A DNA stretch of 64,000 nucleotides, taken from assembly GCA_013285645.1 (NCBI GenBank), contig JABDHJ010000007.1, positions 1-64,000 on the forward strand. Reading direction: 5' to 3'. Every line of letters starts with the position of its first letter. Position 1 is the stretch's first letter. Positions 27,164 to 35,657 of this stretch are shown here, one piece after another. The position numbers and the translations under genes are program-made. The notes below the pieces were generated by a model. That model ran no database searches. It was not told the origin of the DNA and saw only the letters and a program-made list of their open reading frames with translations. This stretch comes from Verrucomicrobiota bacterium (GTDB taxonomy: Bacteria > Verrucomicrobiota > Verrucomicrobiia > Methylacidiphilales > UBA1321).

Positions 27164-28414
27164 GTGCATTCTCCCTCCTTTCAAATCGCCCTGCGATTTC
27201 TCCTCGCCCACAAACGTTCTCTCGGCCTGAGCGCGTTGGGCGTTATTTTTGGAGTGGGATCGTTCATCGCCGCCCTGGCGCAAACCGAGGGATTCGAGAT
27301 CTTCTATATCAACACCGTGTTGGGATCCGAAGGCAGCGTGGTGATCACAGATCGTTTTCAACAAGAGCATACCCAGATTCAGGATGCCAACTCGAGCAAG
27401 ACCGTCATGATCGCCAGCGAGCAGCACCGTAAATATTATCCCGGCATCTCCGATGCCTACCGGATGATCAAGGTGCTGGACACCTATAAGGAAGTCGTGG
27501 CCTGCTCACCCATCACGGAGGGGCGCGCTTTTCTGCGATCCGGTTTTTCCAGCGAAGCCATTTCGCTGCAGGGCATCGATCTCGATCTGCATCTGCGCAC
27601 GACCGATCTGGGCAAGCAGGTGACGAAGGGCTCGATGGATGATTTTCGCGACGATCAAAATGGCGCTTGCGTCGGCGCCAGCCTGGCCGAACGCATGCGC
27701 CTGGTCGCGGGCCAGAACATCTACATCACCGGTCCGGGCAACGAGAGCCGCCGATTCCGTATCGACGTTATCTATGAAACAGGCGTCTGGGATTTCGACA
27801 TCAAAAATGTCTTCGTGCATATGCGCACCGCGCAGTCGCTACTGCAGGAGCCTTACTACACGTCCTTCATGCTGGTGAAATTGCGCAACCCGTCCCGCGC
27901 ACCGGAAATGGCGGCTGAATTCGAGGATCTGCTTTCTCATTCCTCCGCCTCATGGCAACAACGTCAGGCGGGGAACCTGGCTATTTTCGACGCCTTGCGC
28001 ATCTCCGCCGGGATCGTGGTTTCGATGATCATTCTTCTTTCCGGTTTCGGTATTTTCAATGTCCTCTCGCTCTCCGTCATGCAACGAACCAAGGAAATCG
28101 CCATCCTTCGATCGATGGGATATCAGCGCACGGATATCGCCGCCATTTTCCTGTGGCAGGGGGCATGCGTCGCGCTGGTCGGCATCGTCTTCGGTTGGGG
28201 ACTGGGTGCGCTGTTGACCTACATTATCTCGATCATCCCGGTCAATTTCCGCGGCATCCTGCGCACCGATTATTTCATCGTCGAGTGGTCCCCGATTCAT
28301 TACATCCTCGCCGCCGTCCTGGCCGTGCTGGCGGTATTCATCGCCTCCTACGTTCCCGCCCGGCGCGCGGCTAAATTGGAACCGATTGAAACTTTGCGAG
28401 GCACAGGACAATAA
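27164..28414 (+). CDS. MacB/FtsX-type ABC permease without an attached ATPase
   Basis: A 416-residue inner-membrane protein with the MacB layout: one helix (LGLSALGVIFGVGSFIAAL), a periplasmic core domain (about residues 45-275), then three helices with the FtsX motif MQRTKEIAILRSMGYQRTDI and the C-terminal ending PARRAAKLEPIETLRG. MacB itself carries an N-terminal ATPase; here it is missing and no ABC ATPase gene occurs anywhere in the window. GTG start 27164. An ATPase in trans is the likely solution. Confidence 0.88.
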   Translation: MHSPSFQIALRFLLAHKRSLGLSALGVIFGVGSFIAALAQTEGFEIFYINTVLGSEGSVVITDRFQQEHTQIQDANSSKTVMIASEQHRKYYPGISDAYRMIKVLDTYKEVVACSPITEGRAFLRSGFSSEAISLQGIDLDLHLRTTDLGKQVTKGSMDDFRDDQNGACVGASLAERMRLVAGQNIYITGPGNESRRFRIDVIYETGVWDFDIKNVFVHMRTAQSLLQEPYYTSFMLVKLRNPSRAPEMAAEFEDLLSHSSASWQQRQAGNLAIFDALRISAGIVVSMIILLSGFGIFNVLSLSVMQRTKEIAILRSMGYQRTDIAAIFLWQGACVALVGIVFGWGLGALLTYIISIIPVNFRGILRTDYFIVEWSPIHYILAAVLAVLAVFIASYVPARRAAKLEPIETLRGTGQ

Positions 28415-28428
28415 TCGGCCTCGACGAT

Positions 28429-29412
28429 ATGAACCTGTTCGCCACCGTGTCTGCTTGGTTCGGGAAAGAGAAGAAACAGGATCCCAATTATATCCCGGAG
28501 CTGGATATCGGAATCGGTGTCCGGCCTGCCCTTGAAGAGGATTACGCCTTCGCTATCCCCTTCCCCGCGCCCCTGCAATCTCACGGCATCACGAGGGTTG
28601 CCGTCATGGCCCATATTTATTATCCGGATCTTTGCACAGAACTTCTCGGGTATATCAATCACATTCCAGTCGAAGCCGATCTCTATATCTCGACCGATAC
28701 CCCGGAAAAGAAGGAGCAAATCGCAACTGCCTTCGCCGGTTATGCCAACGGCAAAATCGAGATACGGATTTTTCCGAATCGAGGCCGGGACATCGCACCC
28801 AAATGGGTCGGCTATGCGGACGTCTATTCGCGCTACGACTACTTCCTTCACATCCACGGCAAGAAATCGCTTTTCAATGAGGCTCTCACCGGATGGCGGG
28901 AATATATTTACTCAAATTTACTGGGTTCCCGCGAAATCGTTTCGTCCATTCTCCGTCTGCTGGAGCGCGATGACATCGGAATCATCTTTCCTCAACATCA
29001 CGCGATTGTTCGTAAGGCGGTCAATTGGGGCCATTGCTTTCGGCCAGCCAGAACTTTTCTCGAGAGGGCCGGAATTACTCTTCACCGCGACATGATCTCG
29101 GAATTTCCGTCCGGGTCCATGTTCTGGGCGAAATCCGCCGCCTTCCGCCAACTGCTTGATCTCCATCTGAAGCTTGAGGATTTCGAGGAGGAATCAGGAC
29201 AGCTCGATGGAACCATGGCGCACGTCCTGGAACATTGCCTTCTCTATTTTACCGAGGCGGAAGGCTATCGCTGGGTCAAAGTTGCCACCGAAAAAACGTA
29301 TCCGCATCACGCCACTCTTCTCTCTCCTAAAGACGAAGCGCAAATTACTGACGATCTGCGAAGGGTTTATCGTCCGCTCCTCTTGCCACCGAATCGTCCT
29401 GATCGAACCTAA
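28429..29412 (+). CDS. RgpF-like (rhamnan synthesis F) protein
   Basis: A 327-residue protein matching the RgpF pattern: AVMAHIYYPDLCTELLGYIN, ADLYISTDTPEKKE, FPNRGRDIAPKWVGYADVY, YDYFLHIHGKKSLF, and FPSGSMFWAKSAAF. RgpF proteins act in rhamnose-glucose polysaccharide or O-antigen synthesis and are probably glycosyltransferases. It starts 14 bases after the permease stop, so it may be co-transcribed with the exporter. Its end overlaps by 4 bases the convergent gene for another glycosyltransferase-like protein. Confidence 0.83.
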   Translation: MNLFATVSAWFGKEKKQDPNYIPELDIGIGVRPALEEDYAFAIPFPAPLQSHGITRVAVMAHIYYPDLCTELLGYINHIPVEADLYISTDTPEKKEQIATAFAGYANGKIEIRIFPNRGRDIAPKWVGYADVYSRYDYFLHIHGKKSLFNEALTGWREYIYSNLLGSREIVSSILRLLERDDIGIIFPQHHAIVRKAVNWGHCFRPARTFLERAGITLHRDMISEFPSGSMFWAKSAAFRQLLDLHLKLEDFEEESGQLDGTMAHVLEHCLLYFTEAEGYRWVKVATEKTYPHHATLLSPKDEAQITDDLRRVYRPLLLPPNRPDRT

Positions 29413-30692
29413 TCAAGTCCGATGGCAAACAGAAGCCGGTGCATGGCCATTTGCGCGAGCGTGAAGATTCCCAGCCCTCGCGTCCACCAACCGAAAACGG
29501 GGAAAGCCTTGTCAAAGCCACCTTCACGGCGCCCGCGCGATTCGAACCAGATCAAAAACTCATTTAGTCGTATGCCCGCATCACGCACAGGAAAGGTGAT
29601 TTGAAAATCGCCACGAGCTGCGTAAAAACGGCCTAAAAAGAGCGGGAGATTTTTATAATCTGGATCGGCCTGAGTCAGATAGCGAATGGTCACCGACGCA
29701 AATTCCGTCCGGGATACGTTCTTCCCTTTCCACAAATTAACAAAGTCCGGTTGGAATAGAGTCGGCCATAAAAAATGGGGAATCTTAATTTCAACCCCGG
29801 TTTTCTGCGGAGGAATCTGACTTGATATCTCGTAGCCATTCTTCCTGAGGCAATCTCCATAATCCTCGAGCAGACCTCTCACCTCTTTGGATAAATCATC
29901 CCATTTAAAGCGGGTCTGGTGCTTGGAGAGTTCACGCGGGTTGGAAGGCTGATAACCGCTGAAATGCATGAAGCGAAGGGGCTTCTCATTGACCCGGGGA
30001 ACATCTGCACCGGAAGGTTCATCGCCATCAATCCTCCGCTCATGGAGATTCCAATAGGCAACGTTATAACCGGGTTCGATCAGGGAGTGCGCGTCAAAAT
30101 AGTGGGGGGCAAAGTCCATCCAACTTTGATCGACAAAAACTCCCTCCGACAAAGCCACTCGGCAATTATGGAGCAACTTGAGTTGCCACCAGCGCAGGGC
30201 GGCCCTGGCATTCTCGGAGCGACTAAAAGCGGCAAAACCCAAATTAAAAATACCCGAGAGCCGGATGATACATTCGTTGGGATATTGCTCATCCGGATAG
30301 GGCCGCAAGGAATGCGGAGTTAAAATGAGATCGTGGTGGTCCAACGCCTGATGCAATTCTTCCATCGGCGAATAGACTTTGATATCCGGGTCGAGATAAA
30401 TCACCGCCTCGTAGCCTCGCTCAAAAAGATGCTCAACGGCCCAGGGCTTGACCGCCGTGCTCGCCTCAATAATGGAATATTGCAGGAAAAACAAATCGGG
30501 ATGAGGCAAGGACAGCTCTTTCGGCGTGAGGCAGGTTGCTTCACTGGCCGAAATCAGCGGGGTATTCAACTCCTGATCGAGATTGAGGACAAAGCGATCC
30601 CAATCCGGTTCGTGCTCCTGAAGAGACTGAAAAAGCGTTTTTGCCTGAGCGGTATAATTATGGCAAATGATGGTAAAAACCGCTGTTTTCAT
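29409..30692 (-). CDS. GT8-like glycosyltransferase
   Basis: A 427-residue protein that begins AVFTIICHNYTAQAKTLFQSL and continues with the sugar-nucleotide fold. The metal-binding DxD appears as IYLDPDIKVY (about residues 95-104), and GIFNLGFAAFSRS and VDQSWMDFAP fit GT8-type enzymes. The C-terminal 150 residues are not recognised. Donor and acceptor unknown. Convergent with the RgpF-like gene, so the two probably serve the same glycan but from separate promoters. Confidence 0.75.
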   Translation of the reverse strand: MKTAVFTIICHNYTAQAKTLFQSLQEHEPDWDRFVLNLDQELNTPLISASEATCLTPKELSLPHPDLFFLQYSIIEASTAVKPWAVEHLFERGYEAVIYLDPDIKVYSPMEELHQALDHHDLILTPHSLRPYPDEQYPNECIIRLSGIFNLGFAAFSRSENARAALRWWQLKLLHNCRVALSEGVFVDQSWMDFAPHYFDAHSLIEPGYNVAYWNLHERRIDGDEPSGADVPRVNEKPLRFMHFSGYQPSNPRELSKHQTRFKWDDLSKEVRGLLEDYGDCLRKNGYEISSQIPPQKTGVEIKIPHFLWPTLFQPDFVNLWKGKNVSRTEFASVTIRYLTQADPDYKNLPLFLGRFYAARGDFQITFPVRDAGIRLNEFLIWFESRGRREGGFDKAFPVFGWWTRGLGIFTLAQMAMHRLLFAIGLD

Positions 30693-30790
30693 TCTCTAAC
30701 AAGCTAGGTTAAGCCGGAGTCCGGAGTAAAGTACTCAGACTGCTGGGTAGTGGTACAGTTTCAGTCTTTGCGTAAAGTTTTCTACAAACA

Positions 30791-30908
30791 ATCCGTCATC
30801 CTGAGCTTGTCGAAGGATCAGCCTCCAGTGACTTTCGCAATCAAAGGAGGGCAGGTAACGAACCAATGCCCCGGAAGCTGATCCTTCGACAAGCTCAGGA
30901 TGACGGAT
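30791..30908. repeat. Family A palindromic repeat, paired inverted copies
   Basis: Arms 30791-30822 and 30877-30908 (32 bases) are exact reverse complements with the family A core. The 30693-31063 spacer (371 bp) contains this element and no gene I can support. Confidence 0.9.
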
Positions 30909-31063
30909 CTTAACGTAAGATTTTTTTGTAGAATTTCAACCCGTGCTACTACCGATTCCTGCTGATTCCTCTCGTATAAGGTCGGGCAGTTTGGTGGTCC
31001 CTCTCTCCGTACCACGCTGAGGTCAGTCTTGCCTACGTTTGTGGACATGCTTAGTTTTGCGGG

Positions 31064-31279
31064 ATGGCCAACCGCAAAATAGTTCTTCGGTTTACCGGAG
31101 GTTCCACGTTCAAAATCGCCCAGCAGGTGAAGCCCGGACTGACGGACGATTACGGGACCGTTCTTCCTGAAGCCATCGGAAGCTGGCTCGTGGATGAAAC
31201 CCAGTCGCGCACGACGTCCCTGGGCACGACTACCTCGGTGCATCTGATCGATTATACCGCCATTCCCTACAAGGATTAG
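31064..31279 (+). CDS. Small protein of unknown function
   Basis: A 71-residue frame starting MANRKIVLRFTGGSTFKIAQ and ending TAIPYKD. It is polar, without a signal peptide or membrane helix, and has the look of a small beta-rich domain. The stop overlaps the stop of the convergent GT39-like gene. The codon usage is gene-like, but no family is recognised. It might be an uncharacterised conserved small protein or a chance frame. Confidence 0.45.
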   Translation: MANRKIVLRFTGGSTFKIAQQVKPGLTDDYGTVLPEAIGSWLVDETQSRTTSLGTTTSVHLIDYTAIPYKD

Positions 31280-32742
31280 CTGTCCCTATTGGTGCACAGA
31301 TAAATCTGGAACTGCTTCACGGGATTTCCGTGGTGCTGGGTGTAAAATTTTTCCAGCAGGGTGACGTGCTTGAATTCCTTCTGAAGAATCTGCGGAGCAG
31401 CATTTGCTTCGTTGCTATCGGTCACAAATAGCGCCGCGGTGTTGGGACCAACCTGATATCCCGGCCAAAGGTCATACTGATTATCGATGGTGGACGATGT
31501 GGGCGTGTATGTCGTTAGGTGTCCCGGAAGATAAAACGCTAGAAGGCTCGCCGTTGAATAGTGATTGGCGATGATCAAGTCCGCCGAGTATTGCGTTTTC
31601 CATTTCTGCGTGTGATCCGCCAAATCTTCCCAGCCACGCGCCCTCTGCAACGGATCTTTGTGCGGGTTGAGATGCAGCCACGAGGTTTCATGTAAAGCCG
31701 CCGTTTCGACAAAGCCCACGAGCAGGGCCAGTCCCACGAGTATCCACCACGCGCGCGACCGGGCGAGGCACTGCTTCCAAAAAACGACCATGAGAATGAC
31801 TCCCGAGATCAACGCCGGAGCAGTCCAGTTGGCCTTGCCCGCCACGTTGAGGCTGAAAAAAGTGAAGCAGGCGTAGATCGGCACGCAATCGCAGAGCAGA
31901 AAGCGGATGCGGTCCTCGTGCACGCGCCAGATCCATAACCCGATTACGCCGATGACCATGCCGAAATAGATCAAGGGCGAGATGACGATGGCCTGGTCTC
32001 GCAAAAACTGGACCAGCTCGTGAGGACGTATATGGAATCCAACATCAAGGCTGCTGCGCGATTCGAGGGCCCGCTGATTGGGCCAGTTATGAATCCAGTT
32101 CCAATACAAGATGGGCGTGGTGCAGATCGCGAAGACAACGAGCATCAAGGTTGTCCCGAGACTGAAGATCAATCGCCGTTTCGAGGGCGTAGAGAGGAGG
32201 TAGAGAAAAACGGAGCCGAGCTGAAGGACGTTGGTGAATTTGGCGAGAAATCCGCAGCCTATTGCGAAACCGAGCAACGCCCAGGTGCCTTTACGATTGG
32301 TCTGGAATGCCGTCCAGGCCAGATTGGCCGACCACGCCCAGAAAAAGACGCTGAGCGAGTCGATCGTCATGATGATCGACCCCACGGCGCAGAGCGGAAT
32401 CACCGCAGATATCATCAAGGCGGCCAACGCGACCGACTCATTGAATAGACGCCGCGCCAGAACGAAAACCTGCCATGCCGTCCCGGCCGCGAGTAGCACG
32501 CCCAGCCAGCGCACGCCGAACACCGTGTCACCCGCGATCCAAGTCCCCGCCGCAATCGTCCATGCCACTGCCGGGCCCTTGTCCCGGTAACAGGCATCGA
32601 GATGTTTGCTCCACTCCCAGTAGTAAGCTTCGTCCGCGACGAGCTCGAGATGCGTGCTGAAAACAAGCCGGAAGAGAGTCAGGAGCACCAGAAAGAAAAT
32701 CGCGAATCCGACGATCCGTCGGGAAGAATTAGAATCGGTCAT
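31276..32742 (-). CDS. GT39/ArnT-like membrane glycosyltransferase
   Basis: About 488 residues with roughly ten or more hydrophobic helices. After the first helix comes LVADEAYYWEWSKHLD, the acidic-residue loop typical of GT-C enzymes of the PMT_2/ArnT/GT39 type, and then DKGPAVAW. These transferases use polyprenyl-phosphate sugars and act at the outer face of the inner membrane on lipid A, proteins or glycans. The frame is open to 32814, but ATG 32742, 5 bases after the lptF-like stop, gives a normal start and suggests an operon with it. Substrate unknown. Confidence 0.82.
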   Translation of the reverse strand: MTDSNSSRRIVGFAIFFLVLLTLFRLVFSTHLELVADEAYYWEWSKHLDACYRDKGPAVAWTIAAGTWIAGDTVFGVRWLGVLLAAGTAWQVFVLARRLFNESVALAALMISAVIPLCAVGSIIMTIDSLSVFFWAWSANLAWTAFQTNRKGTWALLGFAIGCGFLAKFTNVLQLGSVFLYLLSTPSKRRLIFSLGTTLMLVVFAICTTPILYWNWIHNWPNQRALESRSSLDVGFHIRPHELVQFLRDQAIVISPLIYFGMVIGVIGLWIWRVHEDRIRFLLCDCVPIYACFTFFSLNVAGKANWTAPALISGVILMVVFWKQCLARSRAWWILVGLALLVGFVETAALHETSWLHLNPHKDPLQRARGWEDLADHTQKWKTQYSADLIIANHYSTASLLAFYLPGHLTTYTPTSSTIDNQYDLWPGYQVGPNTAALFVTDSNEANAAPQILQKEFKHVTLLEKFYTQHHGNPVKQFQIYLCTNRDS

Positions 32743-32747
32743 CAAGT

Positions 32748-33890
32748 CTATCTCCGATTCGCGCGGTAAAAGAGCCAAAAGCCGAGGGCCTGGAACAGGA
32801 TGTTGGGCGTCCAAATGATGAGTTCAGGGTAGAGCCCCGCGTAGTCCTTGAATCCCCGCCCGATCGCACCGAGAAAATAATAGACTCCCACGATAACGAG
32901 TGCCAACACCACGCCCCACGAGGTTTCCCGTCGCTGCGTCTGGATGGCCAATGGGATGCCCACGACGATGAACGTGAACGCCGCGATCGAAAACGAAATG
33001 CGCGCCTGCAACTCGGTCAGATACGGCGACGCCAGAAAACCGGGCGGAGCGCTTTGCATCGTGAAGATGACATCCTCAATTTCTGGAAGCGTCATGAACG
33101 CGATCTTTTTTCCCGCTTTTTCGTAAAAGCTATTGAGCGATATGGCCTCGGCTATCTGGTCCCCATGACCGCCCGGATTGACCTTCATCGCATCATTATC
33201 CGAGGGGTATTGCTCCTGCCGGTAATTGAAGAGATTGAGTACCATTTGCTGGTGCTCCAAATCGAGGTCAATCTTGACCCGTTTCGCCCGCAACGAGGAG
33301 GCCAGTTCGCCCCGGTCATTGAGTTGCCACAAGATAACATCGTTAAGATACGATCCCTCCTTATTCGCAAAATAAATGCGCCAGCCCGGAATCTTGTCGA
33401 CCACCACCTCCGGGTTGAAGAGCGCCAGAGGATTATTGGTCACGATCTCGTGCTTCATGTTGACGTATTCCATTTGCGATTCCGGCACGACGTAGGCCAC
33501 CAGCCAGTAATCGATCAGGCTCAGGCCCATGGCCATCAGGATGACTGGCGCGACGATCGGCGCCAGGCCAAGTCCCGAGGCCTTGAGCGCAAGGAGTTCC
33601 CTATCCGACGACATCCGCCCGAAGACGATGAGCACCGCCGAGAGTAGTCCCGCAGGAATCGTTAACGTCAGCGTTAACGGCATGGCCAGGAGCACAAACT
33701 TGGCCGTCACCCACAACGGCAGATCCGTGTACATGATCAACTGGATGACCCGGAACAGGTTCACCGCCACCAGCAGGAAGGTCAGTACCGCGATGATCGC
33801 TCCCGTGAGCAGGATGATTTCGCGGTAGATGTAATTATGGATCAACGTCACGGTAATTGCGCTTTTACGGGCCGATGGCCTTCGTTCCAT
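32748..33890 (-). CDS. LptF/LptG family LPS export permease
   Basis: A 380-residue inner-membrane protein with six helices, three at each end (for example LLTGAIIAVLTFLLVAVNLF and, at the end, WGVVLALVIVGVYYFLGAIG), enclosing a periplasmic jellyroll. The motif GRMSSDRELLALKASG is the LptF/G coupling-helix signature. With LptB and LptC it extracts LPS from the inner membrane. Only one F/G-type gene is present; the partner is not in the window, though an LptC-like gene begins at 63.7 kb. The next gene, 5 bases on, is an ArnT-like transferase, consistent with LPS modification. Confidence 0.88.
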   Translation of the reverse strand: MERRPSARKSAITVTLIHNYIYREIILLTGAIIAVLTFLLVAVNLFRVIQLIMYTDLPLWVTAKFVLLAMPLTLTLTIPAGLLSAVLIVFGRMSSDRELLALKASGLGLAPIVAPVILMAMGLSLIDYWLVAYVVPESQMEYVNMKHEIVTNNPLALFNPEVVVDKIPGWRIYFANKEGSYLNDVILWQLNDRGELASSLRAKRVKIDLDLEHQQMVLNLFNYRQEQYPSDNDAMKVNPGGHGDQIAEAISLNSFYEKAGKKIAFMTLPEIEDVIFTMQSAPPGFLASPYLTELQARISFSIAAFTFIVVGIPLAIQTQRRETSWGVVLALVIVGVYYFLGAIGRGFKDYAGLYPELIIWTPNILFQALGFWLFYRANRR

Positions 33891-33981
33891 TTCACCTCAA
33901 ATTCTCCCCACCGTGAATCCCTTTTTCTTGCGGCCTTAACGCGGCCTTGCCCTATTTTGAAGTCGCCCCCTAAAATCGAGG

Positions 33982-34560
33982 GTGGACACATCCCGTGACT
34001 TCCTGCAGCGACTTATCTCAGGCGAAGAGACCGCCTGGGGCGAATTGCACCGCGATCATTACCCACGGCTGTGGAGCAGCGTCCAGCGCATCCTGAATAA
34101 TCCCACGCTCGCCGACGATGTCGTTCAGGAAGCCTTCATCAAGGCGCATCGCGACATCCGGAGATTCGCCGGCCAATCCCAGCTCGGCACCTGGCTCTAC
34201 CGCATCGCGGTCAACCAGGCGCTCGACACCATTCGAAAAAGGCAGCGGACCGAGCGCTGGCTTTCCTTCCTCTCACCTCTGGCCGACGACGAAAATCAAC
34301 CGGCCATGCCCGAAGGCCATGTCTCCCCTACCGCGAGCATCGGTTTGGAGAACGCGGAACTTCGCGAAACCATCTTCGAAGCGATGGCCGAATTGACCGT
34401 CGAGCATCGCGCCGTCATTCAGCTCCGCCTTATCGACGAAATGAGTCTCGAAGAAACAGCCAAGCTCCTGCGATGCAGGCCGGGGACGGTTAATTCAAGG
34501 CTCCATTACGCATGCGAGCACCTTCGCCGCAAACTAACCAAATTAAAGAAACCCACCTGA
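33982..34560 (+). CDS. ECF-type RNA polymerase sigma factor
   Basis: A 192-residue protein with sigma-70 region 2 (DDVVQEAFIKAHRDIRRFAG, WLYRIAVNQALDTIRKR) and region 4 (LTVEHRAVIQLRLIDEMSLE, then LLRCRPGTVNSRLHYACEHL). The linker is about 45 residues. GTG start 33982. It is followed at 34672 by a single-helix membrane protein that may be its anti-sigma factor. Divergent from lptF, so it may serve an envelope response (inference). Confidence 0.92.
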   Translation: MDTSRDFLQRLISGEETAWGELHRDHYPRLWSSVQRILNNPTLADDVVQEAFIKAHRDIRRFAGQSQLGTWLYRIAVNQALDTIRKRQRTERWLSFLSPLADDENQPAMPEGHVSPTASIGLENAELRETIFEAMAELTVEHRAVIQLRLIDEMSLEETAKLLRCRPGTVNSRLHYACEHLRRKLTKLKKPT

Positions 34561-34610
34561 AAAAAGAGCCAAAAAAAGAAAAGGAAGAAAAAGAGAGAAA
34601 AACTGAACTA
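34559..34610 (+). other. Purine-rich tract after the sigma factor gene
   Basis: Directly after the stop codon runs a stretch of about 50 bases that is almost only A and G (AAAAAAGAGCCAAAAAAAGA and following). It contains no hairpin. It lies between the sigma factor and its presumed partner, and could influence mRNA stability, translation of the next gene or slippage. No function is assigned. Confidence 0.6.
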
Positions 34611-34671
34611 ATAGTAATAATCCATCGTCATAGGGGATGGAGCCACTAGACATATTCAGTTAACCACGTCC

Positions 34672-35097
34672 ATGCACGACAGTGAACTTAAAAAACTCCT
34701 CTTGGAGAGCTGCCCGGTTCGTCCGGGGCAGGAGGCTCGTGCCTGGAAGGCGCTCCAGCAACGCCTTTATTCATCGAAGCCGGCTCAGTCTTGGTGGTCT
34801 TGGCTTTATCTTCCGGTGTGGCGCGGAGCCGGAATCGCCTTGGCCGCTATTTGCGTCCTGATCTTCGTGGGAAACAGCGTCGTCATGAATTACCGCCCTA
34901 TTTCGTTCGCCTCCGCCGATAGCGAAGTGCCCGGTATTTACGCCACCAGTTTCTATTCTCACTCTGCGCAGGCCCAGGTGGTCTGGCTGAATGGATTGGC
35001 GCCAGCCACCGATAAACCCACCTATTTGGACCCGACAACGGTCATCCATCGCACCCAGGGACAGACCAAGCCTGCGGACGATCCGAACCGTCTGTAA
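34672..35097 (+). CDS. Single-pass membrane protein, possible anti-sigma factor
   Basis: A 141-residue protein. Residues 1-45 are a charged cytoplasmic part (HDSELKKLLLESCPVRPGQE), 46-75 include a transmembrane helix (GAGIALAAICVLIFVGNSVV), and the rest would be periplasmic. The size and position behind an ECF sigma gene fit an anti-sigma factor. No zinc-binding HxxxCxxC motif is visible, so this is by position only. The periplasmic tail ends in a polar, proline-rich stretch. Confidence 0.6.
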   Translation: MHDSELKKLLLESCPVRPGQEARAWKALQQRLYSSKPAQSWWSWLYLPVWRGAGIALAAICVLIFVGNSVVMNYRPISFASADSEVPGIYATSFYSHSAQAQVVWLNGLAPATDKPTYLDPTTVIHRTQGQTKPADDPNRL

Positions 35098-35161
35098 AGC
35101 CGCTAGTCGCCTACGTGGAGGAACCAAGCGTTTATGAGCGCGAAGGGATTGATTTCAAGAG

Positions 35162-35602
35162 ATGGAAATGAAAATTTTAGCGTTAATTCTGACTTTGCTC
35201 GTTCTTGGAATCAGTCCAAGTCTGGCAGGCGATAAGGTTCGGGTCGGTCTCTACTTCGCTGAAAATACGCCACCAGCACCCAAGGCGGAACTCGCGCCCA
35301 AAAAGCTGGAACAACGCCTTAACGCGGTTTTCGGCTTCACCTATTATGAGTTGGTCAAGGCGCAGGAAATCGAAATGGACAACGAGTGGCAGCAATGGGC
35401 GGTGCCGCGAAACGATTTCTTCATTCGCGTGGAACCCCTCGCCTGCCAGCCCGGCGAAACGAAAACCGTCTACTATGAAATCTACAAGGACGGCTTTATC
35501 GTCGCCAAGGGCAAGTACGAGCCTCATCACGATACGCCCCTTTTCATCAACGGCCCCGACTTCAAACAGGGCCGGTTTATCTTCGTCCTCGAAGCGCGCT
35601 AA
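35162..35602 (+). CDS. Secreted protein of unknown function
   Basis: A 146-residue protein with a signal peptide (MKILALILTLLVLGISPSLA). The mature part, starting GDKVRVGLYFAENTPPAPKA, contains no motif I know; it has alternating hydrophobic strands (FFIRVEPL, KTVYYEIYKDG, GRFIFVLEA) suggesting a small beta domain. It lies 64 bases after the presumed anti-sigma gene, probably co-transcribed, and could be a target or sensor of that sigma system (inference). Confidence 0.7.
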   Translation: MEMKILALILTLLVLGISPSLAGDKVRVGLYFAENTPPAPKAELAPKKLEQRLNAVFGFTYYELVKAQEIEMDNEWQQWAVPRNDFFIRVEPLACQPGETKTVYYEIYKDGFIVAKGKYEPHHDTPLFINGPDFKQGRFIFVLEAR

Positions 35603-35608
35603 GCTAAT

Positions 35609-35646
35609 GTAGCAAAGTAAGCGCGACGGCCATGGACCGCCGCTAC
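35609..35646. repeat. Family B repeat, single copy
   Basis: A short element ending GACCGCCGCTAC, the same end as the copies at 51.2 and 56.8 kb. It occupies the whole gap between the secreted protein gene and rarA. Confidence 0.65.
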
Positions 35647-35657
35647 ATTAAGAGAAC

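Noticed and set aside
30818-31243. 141-codon minus-strand frame
   Set aside because: Its C-terminal part (VILSLSKDQ) is a translation of the family A repeat; no homology seen.
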